Origin: Gryganskiella cystojenkinii
Taxonomy: Eukaryota; Mortierellomycota; Mortierellomycetes; Mortierellales; Mortierellaceae
DNA: 39,749 nucleotides
Direction: 5' to 3'
NCBI GenBank assembly: GCA_015852425.1
Contig: JAAAIG010000244.1
Coordinates: 1-39,749 of the forward strand
Position 1 is the stretch's first letter, and each line of letters opens with the position of its first letter. Both the position numbers and the translations under genes were made by a program. Shown here piece by piece: positions 1 through 14,075 of the stretch. The notes under the pieces are model-generated. The model searched no databases, had not been told where the DNA came from, and saw nothing but the letters and a program-made list of their open reading frames with translations.

Positions 1-333
1 ACCTCGGCTAGAGTGATTGCAGGCGGATACCGAGCATCTCAACTTGGTGCTCCACATGTTCTCCCTCGACACTCACAACAACCCCTACAGCACCCGAGTT
101 CAATCTCGATGAGGGACTCGGACTCGACGTACACCTCATCGTCCAAGTCGCCATCAACAGCATTCTCAAACGCAATAGACTCGAAAGCAGAACTGGCCAA
201 GCGACAGATTGAGCTCATGCAGATCCAGCATGCGGTGAATTTGGAAAAATTCCAGATCGAGCAAGAAATGAAGTCGCGGCAGAGGGCAGTGGAGTCAAGA
301 GGATCGTGGAACAACAAGTCGTTGTCAAGATAG
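1..333 (+). CDS. C-terminal part of an unrecognised protein (5' end outside the window)
   Basis: The reading frame is open from the first base (T-S-A-R-V-I-A...) to a TAG at 331-333, so this is the last exon or part of it. The visible 110 residues begin with a Q/H/P/S-rich stretch and a Ser/Thr-rich stretch. They end in a charged helix, roughly residues 60-95 of the visible part, with heptad-like spacing (K-A-E-L-A-K-R-Q-I-E-L-M...), which suggests a short coiled coil. No domain is recognisable and no function is proposed. A chance open frame is possible, but the composition (charged helix, no stops, stop near a T/A-rich downstream region) favours a real terminal exon. Confidence 0.5.
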   Translation, partial: TSARVIAGGYRASQLGAPHVLPRHSQQPLQHPSSISMRDSDSTYTSSSKSPSTAFSNAIDSKAELAKRQIELMQIQHAVNLEKFQIEQEMKSRQRAVESRGSWNNKSLSR

Positions 334-1955
334 TTTAGTACAAGAGGAACAGGTTCCCGCAATTAAAAGGAAAACATTCTCATCCTGCTACTACCTCAAT
401 CTTCAAGAAAGACCAAAAAGACGACGAGAGCGAGAAAGAAGGTTTACACATCCCTTGCTCCCATATCGAACAGTTCGATTCGGGTATTTTTGTTGTCGTG
501 GTGTTGCACAAGCTATTTGTGCTTCTTGGAGCTGTCCATGTTACTCGACACGGGGTCTGTGCAGACTGCTCTCCACGGGAGTGAGTTTCGATAAGTCGAG
601 TAATTGTCCAACGGGGTATGCTCAATCTGTTCACAGAGGCGTCCAAGACTGTCCGCCGCCCTTCTCTTTTTTCAAAGGAGACTCTGAGAAAAAGGGAGTG
701 CTCAAAGAAAACTTTCAAAGCCTCCGCTTTTCTCAGGCCGTTTTCGCCACCAAAATTGTTTTCTTGGAAAGATTTAGATTTTTTTTGATTCTCCTACCAA
801 CAGCTTTCTCCACCAGCCCCATTCAGGTACCTTCCCCTGTTTTGTTCATTTTTTCAGGGTCCGCGAACCCACTCCTTGGTCTCGTCTCTTCCTCCACTCA
901 GCAACCGCCTATGATTCAGGGGGGTCCCAGTTCACATCCTTGGCAAAACGAAGATCAAAGATCTGGGGCTTGTTTGAATCTACAAAAAATGAGAAATACA
1001 AAGAGGACGACAGGTCCTCAATGGGATTGGGGTACACTTGATCTTCATTTTAATTCCAGTCCAAGCGGGCTGACATTGATCGAAGTGAGGATCATCTTAT
1101 TTTTCTTTCAAGTTTTCTAGAAGAAATAGTCTTAATCCCCGGATTTCTCTATTGGGTTATCACAACTTCTTTCAATTGCAGAAAAGACATAAAGCAAAAG
1201 AGCATGCAAATGTTATTGCAAGGGGAGAGTCGCAATAAATAAAAAGAAGAGATTTCATTTCGAGAGGAGGACGGTTAACTGTCAACACAACAAGACAACA
1301 ACAAAAAGGAAACATAACATCGTTGCGCCCATGCGCGTGCTCAGAAACGACGCGCCAAGAGGAGGGGAGTGATAGGGGTATGGCAAGGCACATCGATGGG
1401 AGCACAGAGCAACAAAAAACAGGACCTGCAAATGAAAAGAAAAAAAAAAATGAAAAGGAAAGACAGGGCGCTCCTTTCCCACTGTTTTCCTCTCCCTGCC
1501 GGGCGTGTCAGGCAAAAGGAAAAAAGAAAAAAAAAAAAAAAAGTCTCTTTTTTGTCGTTGTCATCAGCAACTCTCTTTTTTCATCCATTCCTTCTCCATT
1601 CCTCTCATCTCCTTTTCTTTGTCCCTTTTCAACCCACATCCCACGTTCCCTTCTCCGGACACACAGGTACTTATTGGATACAAAAAAACCGTATTTGAAT
1701 CAAATTACATGATCAAAACAAACAACATCCTCATCCTCATCAATTCATCTTTCTAAATCCCAAAATAGTCCACAAACATCAGCAACACTGGCAGGCATCG
1801 TTCATTCCGCGGCCCCTTCCTCCTCCTCTTCCGCCATCCCACCGTCGCCCTCCCCTTCCTCCTCCTGTTCCTCGTTCGAAGTCGTCGACCACCCTTCCCA
1901 GGTCCCAGCACCTTCTCTTCCCGCCCTTCGACTCTCGTTCTCACCTCTCTTTGAA
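334..1955. other. Intergenic region upstream of the PAK kinase gene
   Basis: No convincing coding region. The open frames here lack homology-like features and cross simple sequence. The stretch holds the 3' flank of the upstream gene, purine and pyrimidine tracts, A-runs near 1440-1455 and 1519-1543, and a strongly pyrimidine-rich stretch (about 1550-1660 and 1800-1955) just before the kinase start, typical of fungal promoters and 5' UTRs. A 5'-UTR intron is possible, since acceptor-like CAG/GT sites occur near 1665, but this cannot be decided from sequence. Confidence 0.5.
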
Positions 1956-5818
<3,863 letters not shown>

Positions 5819-6432
5819 ACAAAATCAAGAGAAAACGAAAGGAAGTCGGGAGCAAGAGACTTTTTTTTATATTTAGGCTCGGCAGGATCGTTGCCACCAA
5901 GCCGTGCATTCTTTTTTATGGATTACGATGGACGAATTGGGTGTCTCTTACTTCTATGTATCTACTACTTCAGTTTTCTATTTATTTAACCCGATCCGTT
6001 CCTTTACTTCTCTCTGCATCCTTTTTACCTTACATATCTTATACCTCTCACCACCCCGCTTTGTCTTTTTTTTTTCTGTTTAAAATCAAAAATATCCCAC
6101 TGTTCACTTCTTTTGTTCTTTTTTTCGATGTTGACTCTTGAGAGACCCCAAAGGCAGAATTCCGTATGCAATGAAATGTCTCGGCTGATGTTGCATCCTT
6201 TCTCTGGAGAATGCCATATTGAAGAACATGATAATAAACCAGAATCGAAGAAAAGGTCATAAGCTCATTTCAATGTCTCAAAAAGACAAGTAGCATTGCA
6301 GTTCGAGGAGAAGGTCTGTATTTTTCTAAGAGGTATTTATTATCGAGACCATTGAAACGCCCCAAAAATCTTTTTCTGCAAAAGCAAGTGAAATATTTGA
6401 CAAATCTAAACAACGAACACACACACACACAT
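5819..6432. other. Convergent intergenic region (3' flanks of kinase and thiolase genes)
   Basis: Lies between two converging stop codons. T-rich on the plus strand, with AATAAA-like motifs, and a short (CA)n run at 6418-6431 directly beyond the thiolase stop. Nothing coding was recognised; it should hold both 3' UTRs. Confidence 0.5.
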
Positions 6433-7882
6433 CTAGCATCTCTCCAAGACAATGGCGATACCCTGACCACCACCGATGCAGGCAGATCCAACGGCGTACT
6501 TGCCCTGGGTACGCTGCAACTCGTGGGTCAAATGAGCGATGATGCGGGAACCCGAGGCACCCAAGGGGTGGCCCAAGGCGATGGCACCACCGTTCAAGTT
6601 GGTCTTGGCGCGGTCAAGACCCAAGACCTTCTCCACGGCCAAGTACTGAGCGGCAAAGGCCTCGTTGACCTCGATCAAGTCCATATCCTTCAATGACAAA
6701 CCAGCCTTCTTGAGAGCGCCCTGAATGGCAGTAACTGGGCCGATACCCATGATTGAGGGCTCGACAGCGGTCACGTGCCAGCTGACAACCTTGGCCAGAG
6801 GCTTTAATCCATGCTCCTTGATCGCCTGGTCCGAGGCAACAATGACGGCACCGGCACCATCAGAGATACCAGAGGCGTTACCGGCGGTAACAGCACCTTC
6901 CTTCTTGAAGACCGAGGGCAACTTGGTGAGGTTCTCGATGGTGGTGGAAGGACGAGCGTGTTCATCGTGGCTGAGGGTCTCGATCACCTTCTTGTTCTTG
7001 TATTGAACGGGGACGATCTCGGCATTGAAGCGACCGGCCTTGTGGGCTAGATTGAAGAGTCAAATAAAAAGTACCAAAGGGTCAGTTTTTAAGCGGCCAG
7101 TCAATTTGGGTCGGTGTGGCCAGAATGGTTCTTTTCTCCTCTGTTCCTGGCCAAATCACTCTAAAGCAACAATACAAATCCAAGGAAAAAACAAAAATGA
7201 ACCGGGAGAACTTACCGGCGGCCCAACGCTGCTGGGACAACAACGCATATTCATCACAGTCCTGTCTTGAGATGTTGTGCTGCTGGGACAAGTTCTCGGC
7301 GGTGATGCCCATGGGGGTCTCCTTGGGGAAACGATCAACAAGGGCAGCAGCAAGGGTGTCCTCCAACTTCAAATCAACACCGAAACGGGTACCGCCGAAA
7401 CGGATTCCACGAAGAGCATAGGGGGCCAAGGACATGGACTCGGTACCGCCGGTAAGAACCAAGTTTGAATCGCCAACAATGATCTCATGAGCGGCGTTGA
7501 TGATTGACTGGAAACCAGATCCACAGAGACGGTTGACGGTCAAGGCGGGGACGGTGATATCCAATCCTGAACGGAGACCGACGTGACGGGCAAGGTAAGG
7601 GCCGGCGGCATCGGTATGGGCAACGTTTCCGACAATGACAGAGTCGATGGGGACCTCCTTTCCAAGATCAGCAAGGGCGGCCTTGGAAGCAAAGGCACCG
7701 AGTTCAGAGGCGGTGTAGTCCTTGAGCTTGCCACCTATAAAAGTGCAAAGTTAGGGGATGATTAGTCATCGACGGGAATGAGAACTGTGGTGAAATGTAA
7801 GCGTGTTTAGGCAATGAAGTGGAGCCATACCGAAGGCACCAAAGGGAGTACGCTTAGCAGCGACAATGAAGACGTTGGCCAT
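6433..7882 (-). CDS. ACAA2: 3-ketoacyl-CoA / acetyl-CoA C-acyltransferase (thiolase), ACAA2-like
   Basis: Three exons on the minus strand: 7882-7831, 7734-7216, 7046-6433; 394 residues, the normal thiolase length. The N-terminus MANVFIVAAKRTPFGAFGG starts directly in the first beta strand, as in the animal mitochondrial enzyme ACAA2, which carries a non-cleaved targeting signal. Catalytic residues are all present: Cys88 in NRLCGSGF, His350 in GHPLGASGS, and Cys380 in SACIGGGQG. The enzyme performs the thiolytic last step of beta-oxidation or, in reverse, acetoacetyl-CoA formation. Wording such as DEHARPSTT, VFKKEGAVTAGNASG and KYAVGSACIGGGQGIA matches ACAA2 better than Erg10-type thiolase. 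It ends in ERC, so there is no peroxisomal PTS1 tail, and no PTS2 is apparent. Mitochondrial or cytosolic location is inferred. The 5' end faces the Taspase-like gene. Confidence 0.93.
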
Positions 7883-8202
7883 GATGATGTATAAAGAGAG
7901 GAGAGAGAATGGAGTGATGAAGAAGGAAAAAAAAAGAAAGAGATCACGAAATATAAAAAAAAAAAGGAGCAAAAAGGTTTAGCTGTCCGTGGAAAAAAAA
8001 AGGAACCCGCATCAGGACTACCCGCGCGTGGAGAAGAGCAAACAGGCGAATGGGAGGAGAAAGCGGAGGAGGGACAGCGTCGGTCTCGGACACGACACGT
8101 GAAAGTGGAGAAGAAATTCAGACCGGGGAATATCTGAAGTTTTTTTCTTTGCTTTGCAAGCAAAGGGAATCAATCAGACAGGGAATCAGTCAAACGGGGC
8201 AC
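7883..8202. promoter_or_regulatory. Shared divergent promoter region (thiolase / Taspase-like gene)
   Basis: About 320 bp separate the start codons of two divergent genes, so both promoters must lie here. It holds A-rich tracts (7927-7975) and a GC-rich core around 8010-8095. An in-frame ATG at 8050 could extend the plus-strand protein by 51 residues; the extension looks unlike the family, so I kept the start at 8203. No specific factor site was identified. Confidence 0.45.
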
Positions 8203-10321
8203 ATGGATGGAGAAGAAGGACAGGAGAGAGAACAACAAGACAACATTACCGCTGCTTCTCTCTCATCAACATCAACTCCCTTTGAGAATAATGGCCCTTC
8301 CTCTTCACTCAGGATGAACTCACCTACAAACAATGGACGCGGATTCGTCGCAGTGCATGTCGGCGCAGGTATGTGAGCAAAAGCAAAGAAAAGAGCTTGT
8401 CTTTCCAGTCAGAACGCCACCAATTCATTGACTTTTCTATACTTATGCAATGCATGGCCAGGTCTTCATGCAAACAAGAACAAGGCGGCGTACCTGGATG
8501 CATGCAGAAGGTGCAAAAAAAAGAATGATCGTTTGTTCGCCTTGTGGGATCCCTCCTTTATTATTTTCGCTGGCTTTCTCATACCATCCAAACTTGCTTG
8601 TTGTCCTGGTCCAACAGGGCTTGTCGTGCAGGAACACTGCTGCTTCAACGCGACCCTTCAGTCTCTGCAACCGCAGTCGTCGAACATATGATCAAGATCC
8701 TTGAGGACGACCCTATCACAAACGCGGGACTCGGATCGAACTTAACCCTGGATGGTCAGGTCCAATGCGATGCCTCCATCATGAACGGGACTACCCTTGG
8801 TTTTGGATCTGTCGGTGCGCTTACAGGTAAAGACTCAAAAAAAATCCACTTACTTGGTCGTCGAGATAACTGTGAAAAGACAATTTGTAGGTACAGCGTC
8901 TAACCACAATGGCCTCAATACAAAAAGACTTTAGAAACCCCATCTCAGTTGCGGCCAAAGTCTTGCAAGAGTCTGATCTTGGACCGTTGTCCCTTGGCAG
9001 GATTCCCCCCATCATGTTGGTCGGTTCTGGAGTCACACGTTGGGTCGAGACTATGGGGTTTGAAGATCTGGAGCGTGTCAAGCCTCTTATCTCGAGACAG
9101 TATTTGAAGCAGATCGACGTCAAAGACGACCCACAGATGACCGATGACTCTTCGGCGCAAGGCCTCGAGGATTCCTTGATCACAAGGAAGACCCTGGATC
9201 AGCATCTTGCATACCAAGTTCTACTAGAAAGGAGCCTTGAGCGTCAACACAGCACAGAGCCAGCATCAGCTTGGAAATGCGACGCAACAACTGCAACCGA
9301 TCCCACTTTCTCAAAGACAATGGCTACCGAAAATGAGCAACCGTCAGTGTCGACCACCAGTCACAAACGCCAGCGATCCGAAGGAAGCAGTCCATTCAAA
9401 AATTTCGGCCGCCTCTCGTTCACATCAACCACGGGGACAATCGAAGGAACAGAAAAGGAACAAGAGGAAGAAGACCACAGTGATGAACTTCAGGATACGG
9501 TCGGAGCGATTTGTGTTGATAGTCTTGGGAGAGTCGCTTCAGGTGTCAGCAGTGGAGGTATTGCTATGAAGTTTACAGGGCGTGTTAGTGAGGTGAGACC
9601 AACAAGTCTTGTCGACTGAACAACTGGGTTGTTTTTTTTGTTCACCTACACTAACGCTAACTTCCCTACTTTTGTGAATTTTTATTTTTAGGCCGCATTG
9701 TTTGGGGCAGGATGCTGGGCGCAAGATCCTCTGCCATCAATGGGTCCAGCGTCTAGCAAGGCGACCAATACCCAACAACAGGACGAGGACGATATCATCG
9801 ACGATGAGATCTCACATGAGAATGATCATAGCGCTTTGTCTTCAGGATTTGCCTGCAGTATGACGGGCGCCGGTGAACAGATCTGCAAAACTCTGTTAGC
9901 CAGGACTTGCGCGGATGTATTCTTAAAGGACGATTCGACACCTGGACAAGAGGCGGCGGAGGAGTTGTTGGAGTCTAAGTTTCTGAAGAGTCCTTTTTTA
10001 CGTTCGTATGCAGAGAGGCACGCAGGCTTTATCGCCATACGGGTTGAACCTCTTAGATCATCACCCTCATCAGGCTCACCATCTTCGCTCAGGGCAGAGT
10101 TTGTGTTTGCACATACGACCAAGACCATGGTAGGCTTTCTGTGCTAAGTTATATATGATCTCTCTTTCCATTTTGATTATCGGATATTTATTCACCATCT
10201 TTCGTTTTTCCATCAGGGTATTGCCTATATGTCCACTCGAGATAGTAAACCGACCGCAATCCTGTCTCGACGAACCGAGGACAAGAACAAGGTGGTTTTT
10301 AGTCGAATGATGCGCATATGA
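8203..10321 (+). CDS. TASP1: Taspase-1-like threonine aspartase (Ntn-hydrolase, asparaginase-2 family)
   Basis: Six exons: 8203-8368, 8462-8510, 8618-8826, 8928-9592, 9692-10129, 10217-10321; 543 residues. Family landmarks in order: [10 protein letters not shown] near the N-terminus, [41 protein letters not shown], then NPISVA. The autoprocessing site is QDTVGAI with the catalytic Thr at about 332, followed by [17 protein letters not shown], and [15 protein letters not shown] and the final [11 protein letters not shown] close the beta subunit. Known in animals: the precursor cleaves itself before this Thr, and the enzyme then cuts after Asp in MLL and TFIIA. The loop before Thr332 is long, acidic and contains KRQR, comparable to the nuclear-localising loop of the human enzyme. 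Exon 4's acceptor (aaaag at 8923-8927) was chosen because upstream acceptors run into a stop. A general asparaginase is less likely because the [10 protein letters not shown] and NAGLGSNL segments are Taspase-type. Confidence 0.88.
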
Positions 10322-10492
10322 TAACTCTTCAAATTATGTGCGAAATATAAAAATATTGGATTCATTACTTTTTCTTGCTATGGGCGCGGATGGAATTGTT
10401 ATACATTTAGGCATACAAGTGTTTGAGTGGGTAGATAAAAAGGGTAATATAGATAATATACATGAGTGTGGGTAGGAAAAGGGGCGCGTTTC

Positions 10493-11434
10493 TTAATAAC
10501 GGTAACGACCCCAGAAGCCTCCAAAGCGGCTTGGCTTTTCCGTGTAGACAACATTAGTACCGGGAGCTGGGGCCACGGTCGTGGGACGGAACTGACGACG
10601 ACCAAAGCTTCGGAACTGAATAATAGAGCCCAAGATCACCATGACAATAAACGTTCCCAGGAGTGCATAGGCACCCACGGTCTGATTCTCGAAATGGGAA
10701 TCGACCGTGTTCTTGGAATTGATGAATTGATCCGCTTGGTTTGTGAAACCCGTATGAGCAAACATGTCGATGCCAATCACGAACGAGTAAGCACCGACGA
10801 TGGCAGAGCCAAACATGACCATCTCACGTTCTCGGAAGAGACCCAAGATAAAACCGACCACGGCAAGACAAACGAGGAGGACGATGCGACCGGTCGAGGA
10901 CGTGATGACACCGCCGGATTTCCAGCCTAAGATCCAAAGACCGAGTGCATAAAAGGCCAAGGCACCGAGGGCTGCGACCCCGAGTTTTGAGCAACAGACC
11001 AGGATAAGACCACCGAGGATACCGACACCCACCGAAATGGCGAGTAAAAGCGTATTATTGGTGACACCACCGTTGGCCATGCCAATGTACGAGATGTTTC
11101 CAAAAAAATAGAACCCGATCAAGAACATGGTCACATGGAAGAGACGGTAACCAAAGAAGCATAGGATAAAGCCAGCAACGATGAGGATCGCGCCTGCGAT
11201 ACCACTTTGAACTGTAATGTTGTAGGGTCCGTCCCGAGCGTCTCCAATGATTCTGTCACCAACGTTTTTGTTTTCGTGACTGATGGGTGCGGCCAAGGTT
11301 GGAGTTGTCATCAGGGAGATTAGGGTCGAGAGGAGCATGAGCAGGTAGATGGGAACACATCGAAGGAACTTTGTGCGCGGCCTTGAACGGGTCGGTAAGC
11401 TGTTCGAGGTGTGAACAGTATTTTTGGAAGTCAT
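10493..11434 (-). CDS. Seven-transmembrane protein, TMEM198/DUF4203-like
   Basis: Single exon, 313 residues. A signal peptide is predicted by eye (about 26-49, ending T-L-A-A). Then come seven hydrophobic segments at roughly 77-95, 97-113, 119-137, 141-158, 174-190, 196-216 and 251-274, separated by short Gly-rich turns, and a basic, Arg/Tyr-rich cytosolic tail ending GRYRY. The pattern G-FILCFFGYRLFHVTMFLIGFYF fits the TMEM198/DUF4203 membrane family seen in many fungi. Its biochemical role is not established and none is proposed. The start was chosen at the ATG giving the signal peptide; an upstream in-frame extension exists but begins with a non-ATG codon. It converges with the Taspase-like gene, leaving only about 170 bp between stops. 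Confidence 0.75.
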   Translation of the reverse strand: MTSKNTVHTSNSLPTRSRPRTKFLRCVPIYLLMLLSTLISLMTTPTLAAPISHENKNVGDRIIGDARDGPYNITVQSGIAGAILIVAGFILCFFGYRLFHVTMFLIGFYFFGNISYIGMANGGVTNNTLLLAISVGVGILGGLILVCCSKLGVAALGALAFYALGLWILGWKSGGVITSSTGRIVLLVCLAVVGFILGLFREREMVMFGSAIVGAYSFVIGIDMFAHTGFTNQADQFINSKNTVDSHFENQTVGAYALLGTFIVMVILGSIIQFRSFGRRQFRPTTVAPAPGTNVVYTEKPSRFGGFWGRYRY

Positions 11435-11917
11435 GGTATGGAATGCTGTTGGATAAATAAATATATAAAAAATCGGTTGAGAAAAAAGGGTTGAAGGGTT
11501 CAAAAAAAGAGAGAAAGAAAGATCTTAAATACGCGCGTTTTGGCAGTAATATCCGTCATGGCTGGCTGTTAGGGCCTTTTAGTTTATGCATCACGAGTCG
11601 CCGGTAGTTAGATCCAACAGCTAGACTATGTCAACAAACGTGTAATGTAATTTTGCAGAGAACAGTTTCTTCGTCTCTGAGTCTCAAAGGGCTTTTTATT
11701 TTTTTTGGTTTTGCGCCAATACTAATAAAGACAAACCGTGTCCTTTTTTTTGTTTTGTTTTTGGGTGGTGCGTCATGAAAATCGTTTGTTGGCAATGAGG
11801 CCGTCCTTGAGGGTCGTACGGACAAAATGCTCAGAGTTTTTGTTGTGCCCCTGTGGCAATGGCCAAACAGACGTCATATGTATGTAAGTTACATATTAAG
11901 AAAAAAGGTCTTTTATT
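11435..11917. other. Upstream region of the membrane-protein gene
   Basis: No supported gene. It contains the probable promoter of the minus-strand membrane protein (T/C-rich on that strand immediately upstream of the start) and A/T-rich sequence up to the junction with 28S-derived DNA near 11918. Confidence 0.4.
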
Positions 11918-12287
11918 ATTACGAGAGGAACACTTTATTCGGATAATTGGTATTTGGGCCTGCCTGAGCAGGCAATGGCCCGAAGCTATCATCCGTTGGA
12001 TTATGGCTGAACGCCTCTAAGTCAGAATCCGTGCTAGAACGCGACGATTACCGCCTTTTCCGATTTTTAGTTGAATACGAATAGGACTTCGGTCCCTGAA
12101 TCATACTACGTGGGGTGGTCTTGTTGAGCGGAAAGGCTTGATGAGGCTCCTGCTAATGTTAATTTCAAATATTGGAAGAGATAAATCCATTGCAGACGAC
12201 TTTAATTGAACGGGGTATTGTAAGCAGTAGAGTAGCCTTGTTGCTACGATCTGCTGAGATTAAGCCCATTGTTCTACAGATTTGTTC
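11918..12287 (+). rRNA. 28S rRNA 3'-terminal fragment (from sarcin-ricin loop to 3' end)
   Basis: Recognised from universal large-subunit sequence. It begins at the sarcin-ricin loop (tacgagaggaac at 11919-11930), continues with ttcggataattgg, a GCCTGCCTGAGCAGGC hairpin, ccgttggattatggctgaac, gcctctaagtcagaatcc, and ends with ggggtattgtaagcagtag, ctgctgagattaagcc and the 3'-terminal oligo-U-rich end. Everything 5' of the sarcin-ricin loop is missing, so this is a fragment outside a normal rDNA unit, not a working gene. Several positions depart from the usual fungal sequence (for example after the loop: cactttattcgg), consistent with relaxed constraint. The family identity is certain; its status as a dispersed pseudogene is inferred from the truncation and from the protein-coding flanks. 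Confidence 0.93.
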
Positions 12288-12913
12288 TTACGAACAACAT
12301 CTCTCTTTTTTTTCTTTCTTTCAGCGGCGATAATTAAAGGGGTACTATGATAATAAGCGGAATCCTTGCGTATACATTCAGGTCGACCACTCGGCATCTG
12401 TTTTTTCTTCGACAGCGAGTATTAAGGGAGCTCGTCAACCTCACTCGAGTCACCCTCAGCATTGTTGCCACCAAATTCATTATGGGTGATCTTCATGCTG
12501 CCGTCTTACATGGCTCTGCTGCGTTTCCACCGAAAGAACGAGAATATTGGTAAACATCCAAAAAAAGTGAATGAGAGAATGCGTGTGATCGAAGAAGAAA
12601 CTGTGCAAGTTTCTTTTTTTTTATTCTTCGGGAACAAAGAAAAATTGGGGTGTTTCGCTGAGCTTACTACACACCCATGACACTGTGAAAGAGAGACAAA
12701 TTTTTTGTGAGGACCTTTCAGCCTGAGAATATGGCACTGTCCACTTGCTGCGCGTGTTTGTTACTTCAGCGCCAGAGGGTTCTTCCTGCTTCCTTTTGGT
12801 GGCAGAACAGATAAAAGCAAGCACACAGAAAAATTTAAAGGTCACTGTGTAAGATTTCAAGGGTGTGGTAACACAAAATAAGCGTCTGTCCACGTTGGAT
12901 GGGCGCAGTCCAG
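12288..12913. other. Non-coding interval between two 28S-derived fragments
   Basis: Starts directly after the 28S 3' end and could contain remnants of rDNA spacer (T-run at 12306-12325). Short open frames occur on both strands, but none has recognisable features. Nothing further can be supported. Confidence 0.4.
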
Positions 12914-13032
12914 CTGGCTTGTGGCAGCCAAGCGTTCAAGGCGACGTTGCTTTTTGATCCTTCGATGTCAGCTCTTTCTCTAATCCTTGCAGAGAATTCG
13001 TTAGACACGTTGTTGATGCTCTGTTCATCTGT
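12914..13032 (+). pseudogene. Degenerate 28S rRNA fragment (peptidyl-transferase region onward)
   Basis: From ctggcttgtggcagcc at 12914 to about 12977 the sequence is nearly identical to the 28S segment found again at 20168, including caagcgttca, gcgacgttgctttttgat and ccttcgatgtcagctct. Beyond 12977 only scattered similarity remains (gaattcgttagacacgttg against gaattcagcaagcgttgg) up to about 13032. In intact LSU rRNA this block follows the peptidyl-transferase loop acagggataa. The 5' flank here is unrelated to rRNA, so the break falls at the same 28S position as in the second copy. Confidence 0.82.
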
Positions 13033-14075
13033 ATGGCTACCTGCCAAAGACGCTCAGGGGCATCAATCTCTACTAAAAATGCCTCACCCTCGCGATTTTT
13101 TTCCAGTTCCCTTGAAATTTTCTTTGTGCAACCACGATGGACCCTCTTTTCCATGCCCGAAGCACAGCCATCAATCCGTGCAATCCCTGTTTGAACTATT
13201 TTTTCACTTCGTTTGCCTCTTCCCTTTCTGATTCTTGACCCATATCACCCATATCTTTCTCCTTTCTCCTTTGTTCATCCATCAATATTCTGTGTTCACT
13301 TTCCTTGTCGAAGTGACGACATTACCTTGGTGACGATTCAGCAGGAAACCAACCACGCCAACAAGCACCTTATCTTCCACCGCTCATCAATTTTTGCTTT
13401 TCTCTGCTGATCAGAGAACTCCCCAAACAACAGCACTGGTAAGACCATTTCTCGCATACCCTTTTTTTTCCATCGTGAACCTGAGCGATCTGGTTTTGAA
13501 AGTCCAGCATCTCATTATTTTCCTTCTGATCTGACTCGCAATAGGGTAGCAACAACCACCAAAGAGACACAAACAGAGCTTGTAGCCAATATCAAGCAAA
13601 CAAAAAACTGAAGGAAAAAAAAAAGAAAGACCGACGGTTTCTCCTTAGGTAAAGACAATTGTCCCCCTTGAACTGAACAAAGCTGGTCATCTTTGAAGGA
13701 TTGCATTACTGATCTGTCCTTTTGTTATAAAACAGCTCTTATCACTGCTGGAAGCAAGAACAAGCAAAAGCTCATTCCAAGACCCGAGAAAGGAATCAAA
13801 AAGTAAGGGCCACTGTCAACTCTCCTTTCATTTCTCCATATGACTCTGATGGATGGGACTCTTATATCAACCATCCATCCCATCAATAGCCCCGCCGACT
13901 ATACTGTATTCAGCAGCACTTTGCAATCGTTTTGAATCCCTCAAGCAATAGGCAAATCAACCATTGTAAGTGTGTGCGCCACTTCCTGCTCCCAGTCATT
14001 TCAACCTTCCCAGGACCAAAATTTAACCTAGCCCCTCTCCGTTTTCTCAGTAACAGCAGATCACGCAGGGGCAAC
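13033..14075. other. Leader region of the STAND gene
   Basis: No protein-coding gene recognised. Much of the stretch is T/C-rich, as in promoters of this genome. Near the start codon there is a plausible 5'-UTR intron: gtaagg at about 13803 and a pyrimidine-rich ttttctcag acceptor at about 14050, 25 bp before the ATG. An in-frame extension of 48 residues upstream of 14076 exists but has no ATG, supporting the start at 14076. Transcript data would decide whether small upstream exons exist. Confidence 0.4.

Noticed and set aside
39..362. 107-codon minus-strand open frame at the left edge
   Set aside because: It is the shadow of the plus-strand C-terminal exon; the plus strand gives the more plausible charged-helix protein.
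455..1120. 221-codon plus-strand open frame upstream of the kinase
   Set aside because: Composition is unlike the neighbouring proteins (translated T-rich tracts, no domain or signal peptide), and it lies in pyrimidine-rich promoter-like DNA.
8050..8202. 51-residue N-terminal extension of the Taspase-like protein from an ATG at 8050
   Set aside because: In frame and possible, but the extension lies in the divergent promoter, has no family resemblance, and the ATG at 8203 leaves a complete enzyme.
11918..12287. A working rRNA gene
   Set aside because: Only the last 370 nt of 28S are present, with substitutions, and no 18S, 5.8S or 28S 5' parts lie nearby.
13932..14075. 48-codon upstream extension of the STAND protein
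   Set aside because: It has no ATG and contains a likely 3' splice site (ttttctcag) just before the chosen start.
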